Program-made: the position numbers and the translations under genes
The notes under the pieces: model-generated
Told to the model about the DNA's origin: nothing
Seen by the model: the letters and a program-made list of their open reading frames with translations, nothing else
Database searches by the model: none
Source: Mycolicibacterium boenickei
GTDB taxonomy: Bacteria; Actinomycetota; Actinomycetes; Mycobacteriales; Mycobacteriaceae
DNA: 64,000 bases
Direction of reading: 5' to 3'
Assembly: GCF_010731295.1 (NCBI RefSeq)
Contig: NZ_AP022579.1
Location: 2,418,001-2,482,000 of the forward strand
Part shown: positions 7,390-16,038 of the stretch, piece after piece
Numbering within the stretch: position 1 is the first letter of the stretch
How the letters are laid out: each line of letters starts with the position of its first letter

Positions 7390-8862
7390 CTAAGGAGCCA
7401 GCCGCTCCCGCAGTTCGCGTTTGAGCACCTTGCCGTAGCTGTTCTTGGGCAGCGCATCGATGAATTCGTAGCGCTTGGGCCGCTTGAACCGCGCGATGCG
7501 TTCCAGCAGGTGAGCGTCCAGGACTGCGGGGGAGACTTCACCGACCACAAAGGCGACCACCACCTCACCCCAGTCGGCATCCGGCGCCCCGACGACGCCC
7601 GCCTCCACGACATCGGGGTGTTCGAGCAGTGCTTCCTCGACCTCGCGGGGGTAGATGTTGCTGCCCCCGCTGATCACCACGTCCTTGGACCTGTCGCGCA
7701 GCGTGAGGTAGCCGCGGGCGTCGAAGGAACCCATGTCGCCGGTGTGCAGCCAGCCGTCCATGAGTGTGGCGGCGGTGGCGGTCGGGTTGTTCCAGTAGCC
7801 CGACATGACGACGTCGCCGCGGCAGACGATCTCACCGATCTCCCCGACGGCGGCTTGCGTGCCGTCGTCGTTCAGCACGGCCACCTCGACGCCAGAGCGG
7901 GGGTACCCGACCGAGCCCAGCGTCGCGTCGTCAGCGCCGACATGATCGGCGCGGCGCAACCCGGTGATCGTCATCGGGGCCTCGCCCTGGCCGTAGAGTT
8001 GCACGAAGATCGGGCCGTAGGCGGCCAGCGACTTCTTGAGGCTGTCGACGTACATCGGCCCGCCGCCGTAGACCACGGTTTTCAGGTTCTCGGGGCGGGG
8101 ACGGCCGGTCTGGATCAGGCGCTGCACCATGGTCGGAGCCAAAAAGGCGCTGCTGCCGGGGTGATGGGCGCACAGGTCCAGGAACTCGTCGGGTTCGAAC
8201 GCGGCGGATTCGGGCACCACCTGGCGGGCGCCGCGCAGCACGTAGGGCGGAATGTACAGACCGGAGCCGTGGGACATCGGGGCACCGTGGATCAGGCTGC
8301 AGTTCTCGTCCGGGTCGTCGAAATCGGCCAGGTGCGCCACCGTCATCGCCATCAGATTGCGGTGGGACAGCATGGCGCCCTTGGATTTACCTGTGGTGCC
8401 GCTGGTGTAGAACAGCCAGGCCAGGGCGCCGGGGTCGGTGGTCGGCGGGTCGGCCGGCTCGGAGTCGAACCGGCCCGAGTAGTCCTGACTGCCGATCGTC
8501 TCGACGGGCACGTCGGTGGCCGCGGCCAGGTCGTCGGCGATCTTGGCCGACGCGAAGACCTGGGCCGCACCGGAATCGGCCAGGATGTCGGCCATCTCGC
8601 GGGGATGCAATTTGTAGTTGATCGGCACGAACACGCATTCGGCCGCCCAGATGGCGAACATCAGCTCGACGATCTCGGGCCGGTTCTCGCTGGCGACGGC
8701 GATGCGGGTGCCGCGATCACCGAGCGACTTCAACGAGGTGGCGAGCCGCAACACGCGGTCGCGCAACTCCGCCCAGGTGAGCAGTTGACGCTCGCCCAGG
8801 AACACCGCGCCCCGGTCGCCGAACCGGGCCGCGGCCTGTTCGAGCACCGCGAAAACGTTCAT
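7390..8862 (-). CDS. Acyl-CoA synthetase (AMP-forming)
   Basis: 490 residues, an ANL-superfamily ligase. It activates a carboxylic acid to its acyl-CoA via the adenylate. Seen: P-loop FYTSGTTGKSKG, adenine-binding YGQGEAPMT, hinge region GWLHTGDMG then DRSKDVVISGGSNIYPREVE, and the C-terminal catalytic-lysine region PKNSYGKVLKREL. The ATG at 8862 overlaps the stop of the SDR gene (ATGA) and is preferred over an in-frame ATG at 8874. Last gene of the five-gene operon starting at 13559. One of two ligases there, which implies that two different acids or ring-opening products are activated. Confidence 0.92.
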   Translation of the reverse strand: MNVFAVLEQAAARFGDRGAVFLGERQLLTWAELRDRVLRLATSLKSLGDRGTRIAVASENRPEIVELMFAIWAAECVFVPINYKLHPREMADILADSGAAQVFASAKIADDLAAATDVPVETIGSQDYSGRFDSEPADPPTTDPGALAWLFYTSGTTGKSKGAMLSHRNLMAMTVAHLADFDDPDENCSLIHGAPMSHGSGLYIPPYVLRGARQVVPESAAFEPDEFLDLCAHHPGSSAFLAPTMVQRLIQTGRPRPENLKTVVYGGGPMYVDSLKKSLAAYGPIFVQLYGQGEAPMTITGLRRADHVGADDATLGSVGYPRSGVEVAVLNDDGTQAAVGEIGEIVCRGDVVMSGYWNNPTATAATLMDGWLHTGDMGSFDARGYLTLRDRSKDVVISGGSNIYPREVEEALLEHPDVVEAGVVGAPDADWGEVVVAFVVGEVSPAVLDAHLLERIARFKRPKRYEFIDALPKNSYGKVLKRELRERLAP

Positions 8863-9632
8863 GGGGCAATCCATTCAGAGTGGAGCGCGAACTCCGACAG
8901 GTATTTCGTCGAACTCCAGCCGCCGTCGACGACGATGGTCTGCCCGTTGATGAAGCTGCCGCCCTCCGAGCACAGGAAGGCCACGGTGGCGGCGATGTCC
9001 TCGACCCGGCCCAGCCGGGTGTGCGGCGTCATCTCGGTCTGCATCTTGCGGAAGCCGGGATCGTTGAGCCGCTGCTCGACCATCGGGGTGACGGTGACAC
9101 CGGGTGCGACCGCGTTGCACCGGATGCCCTGCGCACCGTACTGGCAGGCGATGTGGGTGGTCAGCGCCGTCAGCCCGCCCTTGGCCGCCGAGTATGCGCC
9201 GCCGCGCAATCCGCCGACGACGGCGAAGGTGGAGGTGACGTTGATGATCGCCGATCCGGGCCCCATGTGCGGCAGCACATCTCGAGCCAACCGGAAAGGT
9301 GCCCGCAGCATGATCCCGAGGAAGCGGTCGAGGGTTTCGTCGTCGGTCTCGTGCAGGGGTTTGGGGCTGCCGATGCCGGCATTGTTGACCAGGAAGTCGA
9401 TGCGGCCCCAGCGGGACAACGCGGCTTCGACGATGCGCTGCGGGGCGTCATCGTCGGTGAGGTCGACGGCCACGGTGGCGATGCGCTCCGGGTCGCCCAC
9501 GGCCTGTTCGAGTTCGGTGAGCCGGTCTTCGTCACGGCCGGTGCCGAGCACTGCCATGCCTGCCTCGGCGAGTGCGGTGGCACAGCCGAAACCGATACCG
9601 CTGCTGGCTCCGGTGACGATCGCAACCTGCAT
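8859..9632 (-). CDS. SDR-family oxidoreductase
   Basis: 257 residues, a classical short-chain dehydrogenase/reductase. Cofactor motif TGASSGIG (about 7-14), NNAG, and active-site Ser followed by YSAAK. The C-terminus contains the usual substrate-loop and FINGQTIVVDGGW segments. The start ATG overlaps the TAA of the upstream ligase (TAATG). In context it probably oxidises a hydroxyl to a ketone, or reduces one, in the same catabolic route as the neighbouring ligases. Substrate unknown. Confidence 0.92.
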   Translation of the reverse strand: MQVAIVTGASSGIGFGCATALAEAGMAVLGTGRDEDRLTELEQAVGDPERIATVAVDLTDDDAPQRIVEAALSRWGRIDFLVNNAGIGSPKPLHETDDETLDRFLGIMLRAPFRLARDVLPHMGPGSAIINVTSTFAVVGGLRGGAYSAAKGGLTALTTHIACQYGAQGIRCNAVAPGVTVTPMVEQRLNDPGFRKMQTEMTPHTRLGRVEDIAATVAFLCSEGGSFINGQTIVVDGGWSSTKYLSEFALHSEWIAP

Positions 9633-11200
9633 TAGTCGTGCCCCTTCAGCGTCGCTCGGATCTGATGCTTCAACACTTTGCCCGCGTCGTTCTTCGGCAG
9701 GGCATCCCAGATCTCCACCCGCTCGGGTGCTTTGAACCGGGCCAGCCCGTGCTCGGCCAGGAGCCGACCCAGGTCGGTGACGCCAGGGCGCCTGCCGTCG
9801 GTGGTGACCAGCACCGCGCAGGCGCGTTCCCCGGTGCGCTCGTCGGGCAGGCCGACCACAGCCGCCTCGACGATGCCGAGCTGACCGACAAGGAGGTCTT
9901 CGACCTCCTTGGGGGAGATGTTCTCGCCGTTTCTGATGATGAGGTCCTTGGCCCGCCCCGTCACCTGCAGGTAGTCGCCATCCACCCAGCGGCCGAGGTC
10001 GCCGGTGCGGAAAAAGCCGTTCTCGTCGAAGGATTCGATCTCGTCGTCGGGATGCAGGTAGCCCAGCAGCATCTGGGGACCCTGGGCGCGGATCTCCCCG
10101 GACACCAGCCGGATCTCGGCGATCCCGGGGCGCCCGTCGGTCTCGGCGGCGTGCTCGACGCCTCCGGGAGTCAGCGATCCGACGGTGGTGACCGGAACCT
10201 CGGTGGAGCCGTAGACCCGGCTGACCACGGCGCGGTCGAAGTAGCCCGACGCCCGCCGGATCAACGATGGCGGTACCGATGCGCCACCGCAGATGAACAC
10301 CTTGAGATCGGGCAACCGGGTACCGGATCGTTCGGCGGCTCCCAGCAACTGCTCGAGGAAGGGCGTGGCCCCGGCCATGTGGGTGCACCGGTGCTCGGTC
10401 ATCAGTGCCACGCCGTCCTCGGCGTTCCAGCGCTGCATCAGCACCGCGGTACTGCCCAGCAGCAGCGGGCATTCGAAGGCGTAGATGGAGCCGCCGATGT
10501 GCGCGATGGGCGAGGGCACCAGGAAGGTGTCGCCGGGGTCGATCATCCAGTGGTCGCGCAGCTGGCGGATCAGCGCGTTGATCGAGTTGTGGCTGTGCAG
10601 TACCCCTTTGGGGCGGCCGGTAGTGCCCGAGGTGTACATGATCATCCGGATGTCGTCCGGGTTCAGCGTGGGTAGTTCGCGGTCCGGTGCGGCCGGCATG
10701 GAGTCGAAGGCGTGGTGCGGGCCAGGATCGCCGCGCAGCACCACCACTTCCGGCGGCGTGGCCAGTTGGCTGACCACCCGGGTGAGCATCGCTGCGTAGT
10801 CGTGGCCACCGAACTCGGCGGGGATGAAGATCGCCCGGCTCTGCGCATCGTCGAGGATGAAGCACAGTTCCCGATCGCGCAGTGACGGCAGGATCGGGTT
10901 GACCGCCATGCCGGCCAGCGTGGCGCCGAGGTAGATGATCGCGGCCTCGTGCCAGTTGGGCAGCATGAAGGACACCACGCTGCCCGTCGGCATCCACTCG
11001 GTCAGTTGCAGCGCCAGAGCCGTTGCCCGGTCCTGGAGTTCGCCGGCCGTCAGCGTGATGCCGCCGTCGATCACCAATGCCCGGTCGGGGGTGTCCCGCG
11101 CCGCATCGGCCAGGGCGTCGACCAGGGTGGTGGACACCCATAGCCCGCGGGCGTAGGCGTCGGCCGCACGGGCCTCGTCCCGTCGCACCAGATTTCGCAC
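9632..11200 (-). CDS. Acyl-CoA synthetase, cyclohexanecarboxylate-CoA ligase-like
   Basis: 522-residue AMP-forming ligase. Motifs: MYTSGTTGRPKG, YGSTEVPVT, FFRTGDLGRWVDGDYLQVTGR, IIRNGENISPKEVE, and PKNDAGKVLKHQ with the catalytic lysine. It looks closer to the AliA/BadA-type alicyclic- or medium-chain-acid ligases than to the ligase at 7390-8862. Its stop overlaps the start of the SDR gene, and its start lies 6 bases after the GntR gene, so it is translated from the same transcript. It fits activation of a ring-derived carboxylic acid. Confidence 0.92.
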   Translation of the reverse strand: MRNLVRRDEARAADAYARGLWVSTTLVDALADAARDTPDRALVIDGGITLTAGELQDRATALALQLTEWMPTGSVVSFMLPNWHEAAIIYLGATLAGMAVNPILPSLRDRELCFILDDAQSRAIFIPAEFGGHDYAAMLTRVVSQLATPPEVVVLRGDPGPHHAFDSMPAAPDRELPTLNPDDIRMIMYTSGTTGRPKGVLHSHNSINALIRQLRDHWMIDPGDTFLVPSPIAHIGGSIYAFECPLLLGSTAVLMQRWNAEDGVALMTEHRCTHMAGATPFLEQLLGAAERSGTRLPDLKVFICGGASVPPSLIRRASGYFDRAVVSRVYGSTEVPVTTVGSLTPGGVEHAAETDGRPGIAEIRLVSGEIRAQGPQMLLGYLHPDDEIESFDENGFFRTGDLGRWVDGDYLQVTGRAKDLIIRNGENISPKEVEDLLVGQLGIVEAAVVGLPDERTGERACAVLVTTDGRRPGVTDLGRLLAEHGLARFKAPERVEIWDALPKNDAGKVLKHQIRATLKGHD

Positions 11201-11206
11201 CGTTCC

Positions 11207-11944
11207 TCAGCCCTTGACCCGGCGCATCGTCATGGAATGACGGAACCGGTCGGACGGGTGGGTGTTGACGGTGACCTGGGCGATTTCTCCGTCGGAGGTG
11301 GTGTAGGTGCGCTGCATCTGCAGGGCCGCGGAGCCGGGACTGACCTTGAGGCCCGCGGCGAGCTCGGGCGAAGTGACGATCGCCGAGATCTCCTGGTGCA
11401 CTTCGACAATGCTGACTCCGAAGAGATCTTCGATCAGCGGGAAGATCGGACCGGAATGGCGCTGCAACAGACGCCCGACGGCGGCGAAGCTGCGGTTGAT
11501 GTAGTACTCGGTGCGGCAGACCGGCGCAGGATCGTCGTCGGACTGCCGGTAGCCGCGGACGGCCAGCCATTGCTCGCCGAGTGGGAGACCGGTGCGCCCG
11601 GCCAACTCGTTGTCGATCGTGACCATGGCATTGGACTCGATCGTGAATTGCGCACCGGTAGCGAAAGCCAGCAGGTCGTTGATCGAGACCACGTCCTGCG
11701 CATACGTATTCGTCGCCGCCCGCGGTGCGACCGTGGTGCCGGCCCGGGGCCGTGAGGTGACGAGGTTGTCGTCGCGCAGCCGGCGCAGCGCCTCGCGCAC
11801 GGTGTAGCGGCTGACTTCGAAGCGCTCGCACAGTTCGTGTTCGGTGGGCAACTGCGAGCCCACCGGGTACACCCCGTCGACGATCTCCTTGCGCAGGGTG
11901 CGCGCGACCTGCAGGTAGCGATGGTCCGCCGGTGTGATGGTCAC
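11207..11944 (-). CDS. GntR-family (HutC-type) transcriptional regulator
   Basis: 245 residues. A winged helix at the N-terminus (LPTEHELCERFEVSRYTVREALRRL) and a C-terminal UTRA-type ligand domain make this a HutC-subfamily member. The GTG at 11944 begins 4 bases after the stop of the beta-propeller gene. Two copies of a TTGTC-GGAC-type dyad flank the divergent operon heads at 13560-13712 and are the likely operators. The regulator probably senses a pathway intermediate and controls both divergent operons. Confidence 0.92.
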   Translation of the reverse strand: MTITPADHRYLQVARTLRKEIVDGVYPVGSQLPTEHELCERFEVSRYTVREALRRLRDDNLVTSRPRAGTTVAPRAATNTYAQDVVSINDLLAFATGAQFTIESNAMVTIDNELAGRTGLPLGEQWLAVRGYRQSDDDPAPVCRTEYYINRSFAAVGRLLQRHSGPIFPLIEDLFGVSIVEVHQEISAIVTSPELAAGLKVSPGSAALQMQRTYTTSDGEIAQVTVNTHPSDRFRHSMTMRRVKG

Positions 11945-11948
11945 GGTG

Positions 11949-13559
11949 TCAGCCTCTGCGCAGCGCCAGCACGCTGCCGTCGCCGTCGCCCGATATGTAG
12001 AGCGTCCCATCGGCTCCCGCGGCGATCCCGGCGAACGGGCCCTGCGGGCCGGAGAACGGAGGCATGCCCTTGAGCGGCTTTGGGGTCACACCGGGCGGCG
12101 GCCCGACCGGCAGCCCGGTGGCGATCGTGGTGCGGCCCGCCGATACGAATTCGCACTCGACAACTTCTTTACTGCCCGCATCGACGATGTAGAGCACACC
12201 GCCGCGCACGAGAATGCCGTGCGGCGTGTGCAATCCGTCAACCAGCGGTTGCGCAGTCCCTCCGCTCACCCGGAGAACAGCGCCCGCCACCGACACCAGC
12301 GGTGCGCCGTCGGGGCCGATCGCCACACCGACAGGGGTGTCCAGACCGGACGCCAGCACACTGACCGCGCCGTCGCGCACCGAAAGTAGCCGGCCCGCAC
12401 CCTGTTCCACCACCACGACGGAACCGTCCGGAGCCTGCGCCACGCCGTAGGGCTGGTCGATGCCGCTGGCCAGCACCTGGCACACCTCGTCCTCGGCTCC
12501 GGCCGGGCGGAACCTGGCCACGGTATCCGCGGCGGTAGTGACGATGAATTCGCCCGGACCCGAGGCGATCACTCCGCGCAGGAACCCCGGATAGCCGGGT
12601 GAGAACAGCATCGCGACGGTCTGCAGGTCCCCGTCGGGGCCGACCCGGTAGAAGTAGGTGCCGTCGGCGACGTAGAGCGCTCCGTCGGAGCCGACCGCCA
12701 GATCCAGCGGCCAGTTGAGTCCGCCCGGCAGCACCGCCTTGCCGCCGCCGGCCAGGATCTCGGTGATCTCACCGGTGAAGTTCGAAACGAATAGCCGGCC
12801 GTCGACGAAGGTGCAGTTGTCGAGGCCCGGGGTCAGCTGGGCCAGCAGGGTCTGTTCGCCGTTGCGTGGGTCGATGCGCAGCACCTGGCCGCTGGCCACC
12901 TGGGTCGAGACGATGTGGCCGTCGGCGTCGAACTTGACCGAGTCCGGTACCCCGAGCCCGCCGGCCACCACCTGGCGATCGCCGCCGTCGGGATCAATGC
13001 GCCAGATCTCGTTGGCGCCCATCACTGGGAAGTAGAGGAGCCCGTCGGGGCCGACCTCCATGGCGTTGGGCGAGGGCACGTCCTCCAGCAGGATGCGCGG
13101 TGCGCCGCCGGCGAGGTCGAATTCCATGAGCCGTCCGCCCTCGCGGCATTCGCCGACGAACAACCTGCCCTGATGGAAGGTGATGCCGTTGGCCGAGGGG
13201 ACGTCGTCGCGCAGGACGCGGGTGGTGCCGTCGGCCGCGCGCAGGCTGACCCGGCCGTCCATCACCTCGGTGGCATAGAGGTTGCCGTCCGGGTCGAACG
13301 CCACGTCATCGGGGGCGATGATGTCGCCGCCCTTGGCGCTGACCGTTTCCAGTGCTCCAGTCCCGAGGTCGAGTGCGCTGATCTGGCTGCCGGTGACCTG
13401 TGCGACGTAGATGCGGCCATCCGGGCCGGTGCGCAGGCCGTTCGCGCCGAACAGCCGGCTGGGGCCGGTGACCTGCTGCAGCGTCCAGTTCTCGGCCACG
13501 GCCGGGTTTGCGGTGTACCTCGCGTTGGCGGTGCCAGGGTCGGCCGATAGGGCGCTCAT
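11949..13559 (-). CDS. SMP-30/gluconolactonase-like beta-propeller protein
   Basis: 536 residues made of repeated strands ending in xPDGxhY (for example RTGPDGRIYVA, FDPDGNLYAT, VGPDGLLYFP, VGSDGALYVA, GADGTLYIS). There are at least eight such units, so probably two consecutive propellers. The fold includes lactonases and strictosidine-synthase-like enzymes. No signal peptide, so cytoplasmic. The ATG at 13559 is preferred over an in-frame TTG at 13577. As the first gene of an operon divergent from a Baeyer-Villiger monooxygenase operon, a lactone hydrolase role is attractive but inferred; the catalytic metal ligands were not assigned. Confidence 0.8.
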   Translation of the reverse strand: MSALSADPGTANARYTANPAVAENWTLQQVTGPSRLFGANGLRTGPDGRIYVAQVTGSQISALDLGTGALETVSAKGGDIIAPDDVAFDPDGNLYATEVMDGRVSLRAADGTTRVLRDDVPSANGITFHQGRLFVGECREGGRLMEFDLAGGAPRILLEDVPSPNAMEVGPDGLLYFPVMGANEIWRIDPDGGDRQVVAGGLGVPDSVKFDADGHIVSTQVASGQVLRIDPRNGEQTLLAQLTPGLDNCTFVDGRLFVSNFTGEITEILAGGGKAVLPGGLNWPLDLAVGSDGALYVADGTYFYRVGPDGDLQTVAMLFSPGYPGFLRGVIASGPGEFIVTTAADTVARFRPAGAEDEVCQVLASGIDQPYGVAQAPDGSVVVVEQGAGRLLSVRDGAVSVLASGLDTPVGVAIGPDGAPLVSVAGAVLRVSGGTAQPLVDGLHTPHGILVRGGVLYIVDAGSKEVVECEFVSAGRTTIATGLPVGPPPGVTPKPLKGMPPFSGPQGPFAGIAAGADGTLYISGDGDGSVLALRRG

Positions 13560-13584
13560 GACCTCGGACGTTAGCAACTCGCCG

Positions 13585-13596
13585 TAGTCCAGACAA
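13585..13596. promoter_or_regulatory. Candidate GntR operator, lactonase side
   Basis: TAGTCCAGACAA, read on the minus strand as TTGTCTGGACTA, an imperfect copy of the perfect palindrome at 13681-13692. It lies 26 bases upstream of the beta-propeller gene, at the head of the operon encoding the GntR protein. Confidence 0.45.
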
Positions 13597-13680
13597 TAGT
13601 CGTCATAAACCTCTGATCGACCCTTGACGGTTGAATAAGTGCTGCGGAATAGTGTTCTCCAATATGAAGATCCTCATTTG

Positions 13681-13692
13681 TTGTCCGGACAA
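13681..13692. promoter_or_regulatory. Perfect 12-bp palindrome, candidate GntR operator
   Basis: TTGTCCGGACAA, a perfect dyad 20 bases upstream of the SDR start at 13713, at the head of the plus-strand catabolic operon. A related copy guards the divergent promoter about 96 bases away. A TTGACG box at 13624-13629 may be a -35 element for the plus-strand promoter. Confidence 0.55.
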
Positions 13693-13712
13693 TTAAGCGG
13701 CAAGGGTTGCGA

Positions 13713-14558
13713 ATGGACAGTTCCCTGAGCTTGGACGGCCGGGTCGTGGTGGTGTCGGGCGCCGGCGGCGGCGGCATCGGCACGACGGTCACGCGGATGG
13801 CGGCCGAGGCCGGGGCCACGGTCGTGGCAGTAAGCCGGTCGCAGGACAACCTCGACACCCACGTCGCACCACTGGCGGACAAGGGACTGAACGTGGTGAC
13901 GGTGGCCGCGGACGCCTCCACCGATGAGGGCATCGCCACCGTGCTGGACGTGGCACGCGACGCCGAGGGGACGCTGTACGGCTTGGTGAACGTCGCAGGC
14001 GGCGCGGCGCCGTCCACCTGGATGCCGGCCACCCGGGTCTCGCGGGACGACTGGCGCGAATTGTTCACCGCCAACCTGGAAACCATGTTCTTCATGAGCC
14101 AGGCTGTGGCCGCCGAGCTCCGGGCGCAGGGGACGCCGGGCTCGATCGTGTCGGTGTCCTCGATCAGCGGGATGAACACCGCGCCGTATCACGTCGCCTA
14201 CGGAACCGCGAAGGCCGCGATCGTGGCGGCCACCCGAACCATGGCCGTCGAGCTCGCGGAGGCCGGTATCCGCGTCAACGCCGTTGCTCCGGGCGTCACC
14301 GAAACCGCCGCCTCGGCAACCTATGTCGATGCCGACCCTGAGCGGGACCAGCGGGCGATCGCGATGGGCCGGCGCGGCACGCCCGAGGAGCAGGCCGGCG
14401 CCATCCTGTTCCTGCTGTCTGATCTGTCGAGCTATATCACCGGCCAGACCATCCTGGTCGACGGCGGGCTGAACCTGCGCTGGACCCATCTCGGCGCTGA
14501 CAGCACCTCGCTGTTCCTCAAGGACGAATCCTTCCGCGAAGCCATCAGGAGGATCTAA
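13713..14558 (+). CDS. SDR-family oxidoreductase, first gene of the catabolic operon
   Basis: 281 residues. The glycine motif is GAGGGGIG (unusual extra Gly in place of the common TGxxxGIG). Then NVAGG replaces NNAG, followed by SSISG with YGTAK as the active-site Tyr-Lys pair. The ATG at 13713 has an AAGGG 6 bases upstream. The stop TAA overlaps the start of the Rieske gene (TAATG). Probably acts on the alcohol made by one of the oxygenases downstream. Confidence 0.9.
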   Translation: MDSSLSLDGRVVVVSGAGGGGIGTTVTRMAAEAGATVVAVSRSQDNLDTHVAPLADKGLNVVTVAADASTDEGIATVLDVARDAEGTLYGLVNVAGGAAPSTWMPATRVSRDDWRELFTANLETMFFMSQAVAAELRAQGTPGSIVSVSSISGMNTAPYHVAYGTAKAAIVAATRTMAVELAEAGIRVNAVAPGVTETAASATYVDADPERDQRAIAMGRRGTPEEQAGAILFLLSDLSSYITGQTILVDGGLNLRWTHLGADSTSLFLKDESFREAIRRI

Positions 14559-15973
14559 TGGCCCACACCGAATCCCATCTCGACGCCGCGATGGAGGTCG
14601 ACGCGGACCCGGACGACTCGACCGGAGTCATCGCCGAGGATCTGTCTCAGCCGACGACCATCGGAGTCGAGGCCTACATCTCCGCGGATTACGCACGCGC
14701 CGAACGGGATCGGCTGTGGCGCAAGGTGTGGCAGCAGGTCGGCCGGGTGGAGGAGATCCCCGAGGTCGGCAACTACCTGACGTACGACATCCTCGACGAC
14801 TCGATCATCGTGGTGCGAACCGGTCCGAACGAGTTTGCGGCCCACCACAACGTCTGCATGCACCGCGGCCGCAAGCTCATCGACAACCCCGAGGGAGCCA
14901 AGAACGCCACCGGCCGGGCCCGGAAATCCTTCGTCTGCGGATTCCACGGCTGGACCTACGGTCTCGACGGCGCCTGCACCCACATCCGGGAACAGGACGA
15001 CTGGCAAGGCAAGCTCACTCCACGCAACACGCACCTGGCGCCCGTACAGGTGGACACCTGGGGCGGATGGCTGTTCATCAACATGGACCCGCACTGCGAG
15101 CCGTTGATCGACTACCTCTACCCGGCCGCCAAGATCCTCGACCCGTTCGGGTTGGAGAACATGCGTTACAAGTGGCGCAAGTGGTTGTACTTCGACTGCA
15201 ACTGGAAGGTCGCGATGGAGGCCTTCAACGAGACCTACCACGTGTTCACCACGCACCCGGAGTTCAACCAGTTCGGTGAGTTCAAGGGCTGGGCGAAGGC
15301 GCAGGGCAAGCACAGCAACATCGGCTACGACGCGCCGAAAGGCATGGACGAGACCAAATCCAAAATCCGCCTGGGAACCGGGGATCCGCGCATCTCCACT
15401 GCCGAGATGCAGGTCTACACCATGGAGGAGACCAACGCGACCACCACGCAGACACTGGTGAACGCCGCCAAGCGCCTGGTCGACGAACTGCCCGAGGGCA
15501 CCCCCGCCGACGAGGTGCTGCAGCACTGGCTGGCCTCGGCTCGTCGCGACGACGAGGCACGTGGCGTGATCTGGCCGACCATCCCGCCGGACATCCTGGG
15601 CCAGAGCGGCACGGCGTGGCAGATCTTCCCGAACTTCCAAGTGGGACAAGGCCTGACCAGTGCGTTGTGCTACAGCGCACGCCCGGATCCGAGTTACAAC
15701 CCGGACAAGTGCATCTTCGAGGTCGCCGTCTTCGAGCTGTACCCCAAAGGTGAAGAGCCGCAGACCGAGTGGGTCTACACCCCGAAGGACTCACCGAACT
15801 GGCTGTCGGTGCTGCCGCAGGATTTCTCGAACATGGCGGCGGTGCAACAGGGGATGAAATCCGCGGGCTTCCCCGGAACTCTTCCCAATCCGTACCGCGA
15901 ACGCAGCACGGTCAACCTGCACTACCAACTTTCCAAGTACATGGGCACCGGAGAGCCCCGAGACATCCAGTGA
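14558..15973 (+). CDS. Rieske non-haem iron oxygenase, alpha subunit
   Basis: 471 residues. The Rieske [2Fe-2S] ligands are C100-x-H102 and C127-x2-H130. The mononuclear iron site has E225, H228 and H233 in the family spacing (D/E-x2-H-x4-H), with the bridging residue as Glu. It hydroxylates an aromatic or alicyclic substrate using O2 and electrons from a reductase that is not encoded nearby. No beta subunit gene is present, so it is probably an alpha-only type such as KshA-like or carnitine-oxygenase-like enzymes. Translationally coupled to the preceding SDR. Confidence 0.93.
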   Translation: MAHTESHLDAAMEVDADPDDSTGVIAEDLSQPTTIGVEAYISADYARAERDRLWRKVWQQVGRVEEIPEVGNYLTYDILDDSIIVVRTGPNEFAAHHNVCMHRGRKLIDNPEGAKNATGRARKSFVCGFHGWTYGLDGACTHIREQDDWQGKLTPRNTHLAPVQVDTWGGWLFINMDPHCEPLIDYLYPAAKILDPFGLENMRYKWRKWLYFDCNWKVAMEAFNETYHVFTTHPEFNQFGEFKGWAKAQGKHSNIGYDAPKGMDETKSKIRLGTGDPRISTAEMQVYTMEETNATTTQTLVNAAKRLVDELPEGTPADEVLQHWLASARRDDEARGVIWPTIPPDILGQSGTAWQIFPNFQVGQGLTSALCYSARPDPSYNPDKCIFEVAVFELYPKGEEPQTEWVYTPKDSPNWLSVLPQDFSNMAAVQQGMKSAGFPGTLPNPYRERSTVNLHYQLSKYMGTGEPRDIQ

Positions 15974-16038
15974 TCTGGGTGCATCTAGCGGCGCTCACCG
16001 CCGCCCATTGCCCCCAAATCGCCGAGTAAGGAGACAAC

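Noticed and set aside
7381..9735. Very long plus-strand open frame (784 codons) opposite the ligase/SDR genes
   Set aside because: It is the antisense of clear enzyme genes, with no family motifs; high G+C produces such open frames.
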